Below the pieces are notes generated by a model, which searched no databases, was not told the DNA's origin, and saw only the letters and a program-made list of their open reading frames with translations. 64,000 nt of DNA from Metaphire vulgaris (Eukaryota; Annelida; Clitellata; Crassiclitellata; Megascolecidae): positions 7,213,220-7,277,219 of the forward strand of contig CM030856.1 of assembly GCA_018105865.1 (NCBI GenBank), given 5' to 3'. A program made the position numbers and the translations under genes. Positions 56,766-64,000 of this stretch are shown here, one piece after another; the stretch's first letter is position 1; each line of letters begins with the position of its first letter.

Positions 56766-57887
56766 ACCGGTGACGTATTTAGGCATATTCCACACGTTCC
56801 ACGGAACATAAGGGGCCCCACATAGTAACTGAGGACCTGTTTTGCTCTTCACAATTTTTTTATAAAGTAAAGTGCGCCAACGGTAGATCTTTCTTGCCCC
56901 GGGCGCCGGATACCCTCGCTACGCCACTAGGAGGGAGATTGAGGAACGGGTAGTCTGGCAAGACCCCAGGACATTTGGAACAGGGCCCACACAATCCTAA
57001 ATACGGTCATTAGTCTAGTGCCGTTCTCTCAACCCAATCATCAGAGGTTTATTAAAGGAAAATTGATCACTGTCCTAAACTCAGAAAATTTGTGGACATC
57101 CGTGTAAAAAAGCAAACAAAAGCAGGCCCGTACGAAGTGGGGGTGCAGCTGCACCCCTGGAAAAATTCAGGAGATGCAGCGCACCCCCTGGAGGTCCGTA
57201 GGAATCTGCACCCACCCCCTGGAAAAGATAAAAAGAGAATAAATTCCGTACGTGAAGACCTTTTTTCCTTGTCAGGGGTATAAGAGAGGAAATTCCATGC
57301 GTGAAGACCCTTTTTTGCTTGTCAGGAAGAGTGATTGCCTTTTTTTGCTCGTCAGGTTTTTAAGATGCGATTTTTTCAAAAGAAAATCTGAAATCTGCAC
57401 TCCCTGCTGAAAATTCGTTCCGACGTGTCTGAGCAAAAGAGGTAGTCCGGAAAATTAACCACTGCACAAATCTCAAAAATTGTAATTTTAACATTATGCG
57501 TTTTCAAATGAAATCACCGCACGCTTTGTATTTCATTGCACAATTTTTAAAAAGGCCCTGCCAATATTAGCCGCTGAATGCACAGAAGCACTAAAAATAT
57601 TCGTTTGCAAAACCATTTATTGTTCTGTAACGTCAGTAAACAGTAAATAGGCCCTACTATGCAACTGGTATTGAGCAATATCTCAAACATTGTCACGAAA
57701 GTCAAACGTAGAAGACTAGGCCTACTTCAAATAACATCGACGATTAATTAATACATTAACAGGCGAAATACTTGATTCAAGTCCTAAATGTCATCACATG
57801 TGAACGCTCGAACAAAAAGAATTGCCTATCGCAATTTTCATAAGACTAGATCTCCTGTATTTCTTGTGTTGCTAGATCAGTTGACCC

Positions 57888-58082
57888 CAGTGGCGGCTCC
57901 AGGATTTGGCAAGTGGGGGGCCGTTGGGGTGGCCAACTTCTAATCATGGGAGCCAACCATTTGTTGTTAGGTATGTAGTAGGCCTATTAAGTATAGGGCC
58001 CCAACAGGGGAGGCCACTGGGGGGCAGGCAGTCAAATAGGGGGAGCACGGGCTCTCTAGGCCCCTCTGTGGAGCCGCCACTG
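57888..58082 (+). mobile_element. hAT-like MITE family A copy
   Basis: Ends CAGTGGCGGCTCCAGG and GTGGAGCCGCCACTG; flanks GTTGACCC/GTTGACAC (7 of 8). Confidence 0.88.
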
Positions 58083-59736
58083 GTTGACACAGAGTTTTAC
58101 GTTTGGACCATGGTAAGAGTCTGTCGTGTTAAAATTTTTGCACCAAAAGGCAAAAAAATTTAATTAGAAGATAATCTAGAAATGCAGATACACCAGTAAA
58201 ACAACTTGAAAACGAGTTGAAAATTTCATGTAAATGTATGCGTATAATTTTAACGCATCGAACACAACAAAACTTCCTATACATATAAAAAACTCATTAA
58301 ATATATTTGATTTCAAAAACAAACTAAAACAATTTATCATAACGATTGAACGACGAATAGTTAACCCATCTTTTGCTTCAATTTATTTATATGGGTTATT
58401 ACTTAACATTAATAATAGATGTTCGTCACTCTTTTTACTGTACGTAACTATTACTATTAATTATTAACTATTAATTTACTATTAATAATGTTTACTTCTG
58501 TCAATTTCATTAAATTTTTTGTCATCAAAGGTACCTCTTTGAGGAAAATTTTTCCTTTGGTATCTTATTATAACCTACTTAATTTGTATATGATGTTATA
58601 ATTATTAATTATTAGCTAATTTTTCAACGTATAAATACTGTTACTATTGCAAATGCTAATGTTACCTGTGTATTGTGTTGAACGTACAATTGATAACGGT
58701 GAACTTTGGAAATAATAAAGTCGAAGTCATTAGGAAAACCAGAAATTGCTTTGAAAGCGCTTGGATAAATCACCGTACTTAAACGAAGGTTGGTGGTCTG
58801 GCTAGAGATAGTGACCGGTTGCTTAGGGGAGAGAAGACCCTGGCATTAACAATTATTCAAGAAAATTATGCCTATAACACATTTGTAATCAAACAACTTT
58901 TTTTCAAGACATAAAACACCGGTTTGTATTGTAAATATAGTTTTCAATAACGCCTAATCAAGTGATTTGGGCGATCACATTTCTTAAAAAATAAAAGTAC
59001 TTTTAAAAAACGCTTCAAGATTTTTGGGAGCTGATTTGCTCAAAATTTAATTGCCTATATTCAGTGTTGGAGTTGTGAAATTTGAGCGGGGTTGAGGACT
59101 GAAATTCAATGAATGACAAAATTACTGCATGTACTCGATATGCGATTCTTGGGAGGGTTTCAAAGTTAGCTGGGGGTTCAACCCCACCCCCACCCCCAAC
59201 TCCCAGTAACTCCAACACTGCCTATATTTGATGAAATTTAAATTTTCGACGATCAGACGTATAAGAAAATGAAAAGATACGAAAGACAATTATAGGTTTT
59301 GCAATCTCATTAGCGATTGACTTACAGTACAAGATACAGCATCTTTCATACGTGGCAAAACTAATAGTTAGCCCAAGAATTTTCCCTCTTCAATATAGGG
59401 ACCTACTTCAAACTTGATGACATTCGCAGTTTAGTTGAATGGGTCTGCTGAAAGAACTGATTAATTTTAGGGAAAAAATTGAAATAATAATACCGATAAT
59501 TAATTAACCTATCGACTTTGTCGGTTATTCTTCTATAGATTTTTGAATTTTAGATTTCTGGAAATGTCTCTATTTCGATTACTAGTCTTGTCCTAATGGG
59601 CCTATACAGCAAAAAAGAAGTCTATAGTCATAGTAGGCCTATTACGGCGTATCACCGAATTCTCATCGATTTGATCGAATGTAGCAAATAGTCCTGTATA
59701 GGCTTATTCACTGCATCCTCTTCTATCTGATATGCA

Positions 59737-59941
59737 TGGGCGTCCGGAGGGAGGGGTGCAAGGGGGTGCAATTGCACCAATGAAAAATTGCGAAGTTGTA
59801 AAAAAGAGTAAAATTATTCCTTGTTTCCTGCGTAAACATAACCTTGTTTTGCACCCCAACCACCTAGAAAAAATTTTCCGCTTCTTTCGTCACAAGACCC
59901 TGTTTTGCACCCCCTTTGAAAATTTTCTGCGGACGCCCATG
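59737..59941 (+). mobile_element. MITE with GGGCGTCCGGAGG ends
   Basis: Begins GGGCGTCCGGAGGGAGG and ends TGCGGACGCCC; interior has CAAAACAAGG/CAAGACCCTGTTTTGCACCC blocks. Related copies are near 26458-26645 and 7370-7500. Confidence 0.78.
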
Positions 59942-60308
59942 CTGATATGCGTCTCAATGTCACAAGCATCCATATTATTATTATTTGGTAAAATCTCATT
60001 AAATCGCGTTATTTTTGCGTGCGAACACAAAACGCAAAGACCTTAATACACGCATGTACAATTGTACATGTATGAATCCCTCTAAACTGCCATCGAAAAG
60101 GCTGAATCTGCAGGTCATCGCCGTTAAACTCGAGTAGCCTCGCTGTACCAGAAACATTCGAAGCCGTAGACTACAGTATATTAGCGTCAACACAGCGACT
60201 AACCGCTGACTCTATCGTTGAGCGTGATGAAAAAGGAATAACACCGAGATCTATAGTATTGGCTACAAGTGATAAAAATACGCGTAACGGAGTCTCAGTA
60301 AGAAGGGA

Positions 60309-60383
60309 TCAAACTTGTGTTTGCATGTTACTGTCACCGCAACCGTCGATTCCAACGAGCTGGGCTGCTGGAGCGTAGGAATA
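60309..60383 (-). CDS. Glutamate receptor last exon: PDZ-ligand C-terminus
   Basis: 24 codons plus TGA. The acceptor TTTTTGTCTTTCCAG is strong. Phase 0 reading gives [16 protein letters not shown], then DSNMQTQV and stop. The last three residues, TQV, fit a class I PDZ ligand (S/T-x-hydrophobic), as in channel subunits tethered to synaptic scaffolds. The exon is short, so the call rests on phase, splice strength and the ligand. Confidence 0.7.
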   Translation of the reverse strand, partial: YSYAPAAQLVGIDGCGDSNMQTQV

Positions 60384-60548
60384 CTGGAAAGACAAAAACA
60401 AAAACAAACGAATATCGTCCATTATTGTGTAAACTGTGTGTTTAGTTTATTAGTTTATTATTAGATTATTTTATTTAGTTTTGTTCAGTTGATTTGTGTG
60501 TATTCCTTGTTTGGGTACTATTTGATGTTGTGCTTATCACGAATAAAG

Positions 60549-60606
<58 letters not shown>

Positions 60607-62853
60607 ACCCCTACCAAGAGTTCTTGGAACCGCCACTGGAGATGTGGGTCTAGCTTATTCTAGGCTAATCTGTTTCGACGATCATCTTCCATTGAAGACG
60701 CATTTTTGCTGGGTCGGTGGGGGATGCAGGATTATTTCTAGGATTATCAATTTGGGGGTGTTGATATATTCTGGGGGTCCCCTCCTTCCCCTTTGTTAGC
60801 GCTGCCACCACCTTAGCTGCATCATAATTAGGGGCGTTGCTCTCAGATTGGGTGTGTTGGGGGTGTTTGGAAGTGTAAAAATATCCATGGGGATGCATCC
60901 TCAGTCATCCCCAACGTGGAACCGCCCCTGGATTCGAGACCGACTCACCGTTGACATGGACATATTCGGTGGAATGTCCGGCTGGATGTCCACCGGTTCC
61001 TCCACCGCCACCTCTCGCTGCCCAGTCATCGACAGTCTCGCTCCGGTTCTGGCGGCAGATGTAAACGACGTCTGAAAACAGAACCATATTAACCCCTTAA
61101 CTGGGGATTCCGGATATATCTGTCCATTTTACATTGAGTTACAGTTAAATACACGGTTAAGGGGTTATGTCCATATCACAGTGGGATGTAAACGGCGTCT
61201 GAAAACAGAGGCAGATCACAGTCACGGTTTAATCAAGGCCCTTTCCGGGAGGAAGGAAATTGCCCTTTTCCACCGGAAATTTAAAATTCCCTCCGAAAAT
61301 TTTGGTATACTACATCAACTAACAGCAGTCCCCTAGCTGACTTCCCCGGCCTTGTCAGTTTCCCCCGGAGTCCAGGAGTCTAGATTATACACTGATTACG
61401 GTTGGAACGGTCGAGAAGCATTCTACCTGGATGAAGATGGATGAATGAAGAATGGATGAAGAATGGACGAAGAATGGATGAAGAATGGATGAAGAATGGA
61501 TGAAGAATCTACGTGCAAGGACTCACTCCGTAAGCGCCGGAAACCACCAGAGGCGCAGCGTGCCAATGGCTATTGTGGCTTTAGCCGTGGGCGGCACACA
61601 TGACGGGGGCGGAAAATTTTGGAGGCGACGACCTTCTTTGGTGAAGGAGACAAATTTTAGAAGGGGCGGCACATTTAAAATTTAAAATTTTTGGAAGCGA
61701 CGACCTTTTTTGCTTGTCAGAAGATTTTTTCTGGGAGGGTCGGACAATTTTGGAAACGACGACATCAGTGGCGTCATTTCACACTTTTCTTGAGGGGGGG
61801 GCGAGAAAATTTTTTTGCATGTGCACGCTACGCCTCTGCCAGAAACTGAACGATTTTGCCTAAATCTTGCCAGTACTGCGATAAACTTAACCATAAACTC
61901 CACAAACTTTCCGAAAGAAACTGAAAACTATTCTTTTCAAGAAATCCTATGGCAAAATCTTCACCGCAGGCCTGCATTCTACCCGCCGCAAATCTTGTTT
62001 TCATACTCCATACTTTGCTGCGACTGCCTACCTGGACCTACAACCTCGACTACCACGGACTATACGGATTACGGAATATGGATTTCACCCAGATTGAGCA
62101 CTCGTGAATAAGCTGGTGCACTGCGCCAAGCTTTACGGACAGCGCTATAGAAATTTTGTGTTTACTCTGCTTATAATAACGAATTTTATGGCATTGCTGT
62201 CTAAGCAAGCATCGACTATCAGATAGCAATGGCGGTTCCAGGATTTCTTGGTGGAGGATAAAATGAATTCATAAGAAGTTTGTGGGGGATGAAAATAGAA
62301 GGAAAAATCAATCAACTTTGCCGAAAAAGGCTGACAAAAGGGAATTTTATCCCTAATGTTTAATTTTACTACAATTTTGCCGATAAATATGATGACAAGC
62401 AAAACAAGATCATCCGCAGCTTTTCCCCGTAGTTTTACTAGACTTTTACCCAAAAATGGGTGTTTCATAAGCAAAAAAAGCAAAGTAAGACCGTTGAGGG
62501 GATGCATCCTCAGTCATCCCCACGTGGAACATCCACTGTCAGATAGGCCAACCTTTGTCTTTTATATTGTTACGTCTAAATTCCAGTACATACCATTTTA
62601 CATACATACATACATACGCTATATAAATACAAGTACATACATACAAAGTCATACATACATACATACAAGTCATACATACATACATACATACATACATACA
62701 TACATACATACATACCTTTCGACGTTTGGCTTCGAGTCGCGTTTTGTGTAGAAATTCAATGAGGGCGATGATGAGAGAGAGGGTAAGTCCGCTGATGAGT
62801 ATGTAGAAGATTCCTGCGACATTTGGCAGCTTCAAGGCGCTCGTTGCCTCTTG
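60309..62853 (-). CDS. AMPA-type ionotropic glutamate receptor, last three coding exons (gene span, 5' part outside)
   Basis: Three exons, all phase 0 to 0, encode the last 111 residues of an ionotropic glutamate receptor subunit: transmembrane helix M4, a cytoplasmic tail and a C-terminal PDZ ligand. AMPA receptors are glutamate-gated cation channels of excitatory synapses. [15 protein letters not shown] matches the AMPA M4 signature SALSLSNVAGVFYIL, and the tail segment [16 protein letters not shown] matches SFTDAMRNKARLSITG of GluA2/GluA4. The agonist-binding and pore exons must lie at coordinates above 63000. I see no further exon of it up to 64000. Confidence 0.88.
60550..60603. repeat. 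(TA)n microsatellite
   Basis: 27 TA units near the glutamate receptor 3' end. Others: 22493-22516, 35299-35378. Confidence 0.95.
60949..61071 (-). CDS. Glutamate receptor exon: cytoplasmic tail
   Basis: 41 codons. Acceptor GTTTTCAG, donor ACG|GTGAGT. In phase 0 it encodes [18 protein letters not shown], then an acidic-proline segment ([14 protein letters not shown]) ending MSMST. A second open frame over the same bases is ignored because only this one fits the phase and the family. A short TTAA-flanked MITE ends 18 nt upstream of the acceptor. Confidence 0.88.
61093..61164 (+). mobile_element. 72-bp TTAA-flanked MITE
   Basis: Uninterrupted copy of the outer element at 11143-11411, with TTAA on the left and TTAT on the right; ends 18 nt from a glutamate receptor splice acceptor. 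Confidence 0.82.
61437..61506. repeat. 12-13 bp tandem repeat
   Basis: Unit GAAGAATGGATGA with small changes, about five copies, in the intron after the M4 exon. Confidence 0.85.
62046..62165 (+). repeat. SINE-like repeat, copy 2
   Basis: Near-identical to 19857-19975. Related AGCGCTATATAAA ... (TTAC)n tails are found at 9090-9135, 14060-14105, 39735-39776 and, inverted, at 23757-23830 and 48135-48190. Confidence 0.75.
62580..62716. repeat. (CATA)n microsatellite ending at a splice donor
   Basis: Tetranucleotide repeat with short interruptions; on the minus strand it is GTATGTATGT, so its first unit is the donor of the M4 exon. Confidence 0.93.
62716..62853 (-). CDS. Glutamate receptor exon with M4
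   Basis: 46 codons. Acceptor TTTCCTACAG, donor AAG|GTATGT. It encodes [20 protein letters not shown], then [16 protein letters not shown], the M4 helix followed by the basic membrane-proximal tail. The donor continues directly into a (CATA)n microsatellite on the plus strand, so the first 100 or so intron bases are a simple repeat. Confidence 0.92.
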
Positions 62854-63184
62854 CTGTAGGAAAGAGACAAGACGATTCCACTGACATAACGACAAAGCCT
62901 TGCTATAATTATTTTCAAATGCACTGTGCAAAAACACGAACCTAAAAACGCTTCTATCGTCATCCATCGTTGTGCGTAACACAACTTCCCTTTTAGCTAC
63001 TTGTACAAGCGCAATCAACTCAGTAGGTCGTCACCGTCAAGGTAATGACATCGGTTGGTCAAACGCCCCGCAAGAGAACGCAAAAACTAGCGCTTTCAAA
63101 TTTTTCCCCTGGCGTCGGCTCAATGAATATGTTTGCCCAACCTTTCCGTCCTGAGTAAGCATGTACTTACAACCGAGCCTTGGG

Positions 63185-63957
63185 CAGTGGCGGCTCCAGG
63201 TTTTGGCAAGTGGGGGGGGGAGCGTTCGGGTGGCAACTTCTAATCATGGGGGCCAACCATTTGTTGTTAGGTATGTAGTATTAAGTATAAGGTCCCAACA
63301 GGGGGACTCTGGGAGCAGGCACTCAAAAGAGGAGATGGGGCACGGGCCCCCTGACCTCCCTGTGGAGCCGCCACTGGTATTAAGATATCTGGTTCGTTGC
63401 ACAACAGGTTTATAGACATTAAGAACATGTTTTATAATTAATTCGCTTTGTGAGAGAAGCCAATTGAAGGCCTGTTGAATAGGTAGTGTATAGGACCTAG
63501 ATAATCAAAAGTCTAATCAATTTGAAGAAATTCTCCAACAAAATCCACATTTTCCTTTTGTTTCATCTTCATTGCTTTAAACTGTGCAAGAATAATCAAT
63601 AATATCATTCTCAATTTCGATCTACATGTTTTGAAATAGAGCACTCCAGCGATTTCATACTACACACTAACGCCATTGACTATAACGAGAACGAGAGACA
63701 TCAACTAAATGAAAGTTCTGCCGAATATCTTGCGGAATGGCTCGTAGGGCGATCGAGGGAAGAGCCGCGTATTAAGCAGTGGTGGCTCCAGGATTTGGCA
63801 AGTGGGGGGACGTTGGTGTGGCAACGTCTAATCATGGGGGCCAACCATTTGTTGTTAGGTATGTAGTATTAAGTATAGGGCCCAAACAGGGAGGCCACTG
63901 AGGGGGCAGACACTCAGTAAGGGGCACGGGCCCCAGGCCCCTGTGGAGCCGCCACCG
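63185..63957 (+). mobile_element. Composite of two hAT-like MITEs with shared outer target-site duplication
   Basis: Two direct copies (63185-63376 and 63777-63957) enclose a 400-bp segment. GCCTTGGG lies immediately outside both outer ends (63177-63184 and 63958-63965). GTATTAAG lies immediately inside both inner ends (63377-63384 and 63769-63776). So neither copy has its own matching pair, but the pair as a whole does. Confidence 0.85.
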
Positions 63958-64000
63958 GCCTTGGGTAGAACTCCTAACCTCGTAACTGCTAAGTCACCTT

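Larger units (their letters stand above)
52454..60308. other. Intergenic region between the DAPK-like and glutamate receptor genes
   Basis: Holds a CpG-rich patch (52850-53450), several MITEs (54359-54530, 56590-56765, 57888-58082, 59737-59941), an AAT array (55014-55086), diverged hAT-like repeat pieces near 55800 and 56270 and AT-rich unique DNA. Open frames here are short and match no family I recognise. Confidence 0.55.

Noticed and set aside
60905..61087. Open frame [17 protein letters not shown] and so on, with a glycine run, over the glutamate receptor tail exon
   Set aside because: The overlapping frame continues the M4 exon in phase 0 and matches known AMPA tails; the glycine run is a shadow.

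Overview
This is an animal nuclear genome window, most likely from a marine invertebrate (non-vertebrate deuterostome or spiralian; I cannot name the species). The evidence is many short coding exons with GT-AG introns, metazoan-only protein families (BCL-2, CARD, DAPK/ROCO, AMPA-type glutamate receptor, multi-VWA secreted protein), very large introns, and AT-rich non-coding DNA full of trinucleotide microsatellites and short hAT-like inverted-repeat elements (MITEs). It is not prokaryotic: there are no operons, rRNA, tRNA or CRISPR signals.

Layout, left to right. (1) 617-12132, minus strand: the 5' part of a secreted protein with at least three von Willebrand factor A domains. It has a signal-peptide exon, an intact MIDAS in the first VWA, a Thr-rich mucin-like linker, then VWA domains with eroded MIDAS motifs. 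The gene runs off the left edge. (2) 12133-14273: intergenic repeats. (3) 14274-16641, plus strand: a two-exon gene whose predicted 375-residue product joins an N-terminal CARD, a short coiled coil and a BCL-2 fold with recognisable BH1 and BH2. Its single intron falls exactly after the Gly-Gly-Trp of BH2. (4) 18396-52453, minus strand: a DAPK1-like ROCO gene in 15 exons (ankyrin repeats, ROC GTPase, COR region, death domain). It appears to start with its own 24-residue first exon and to lack the kinase and calmodulin parts of DAPK1. Intron 1 is 17.6 kb and holds only repeats. (5) 52454-60308: intergenic, with a CpG-rich patch just upstream of the DAPK-like first exon. (6) 60309-62853, minus strand: the last three coding exons of an AMPA-type ionotropic glutamate receptor (transmembrane segment M4 and a cytoplasmic tail ending in the class I PDZ ligand TQV). 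Its 5' part lies to the right of the window.

The CARD-BCL2 gene and the kinase-less DAPK-like gene are convergent neighbours with polyadenylation signals about 120 bp apart, so two predicted cell-death regulators sit tail to tail. The CARD-BCL2 fusion is the most novel candidate here. The kinase-less DAPK architecture is the second.

Non-coding DNA is dominated by MITE families, many with clear 8-bp target-site duplications. One pair at 63185-63957 has reciprocally shared target-site duplications, the signature of composite transposition or circle re-integration. An internal motif resembling GACCTTTTTTGCTTGTCAG recurs in repeats whose ends otherwise differ.

Exon boundaries were derived by hand from splice motifs, reading phase and domain continuity. 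No transcript or database evidence was available.
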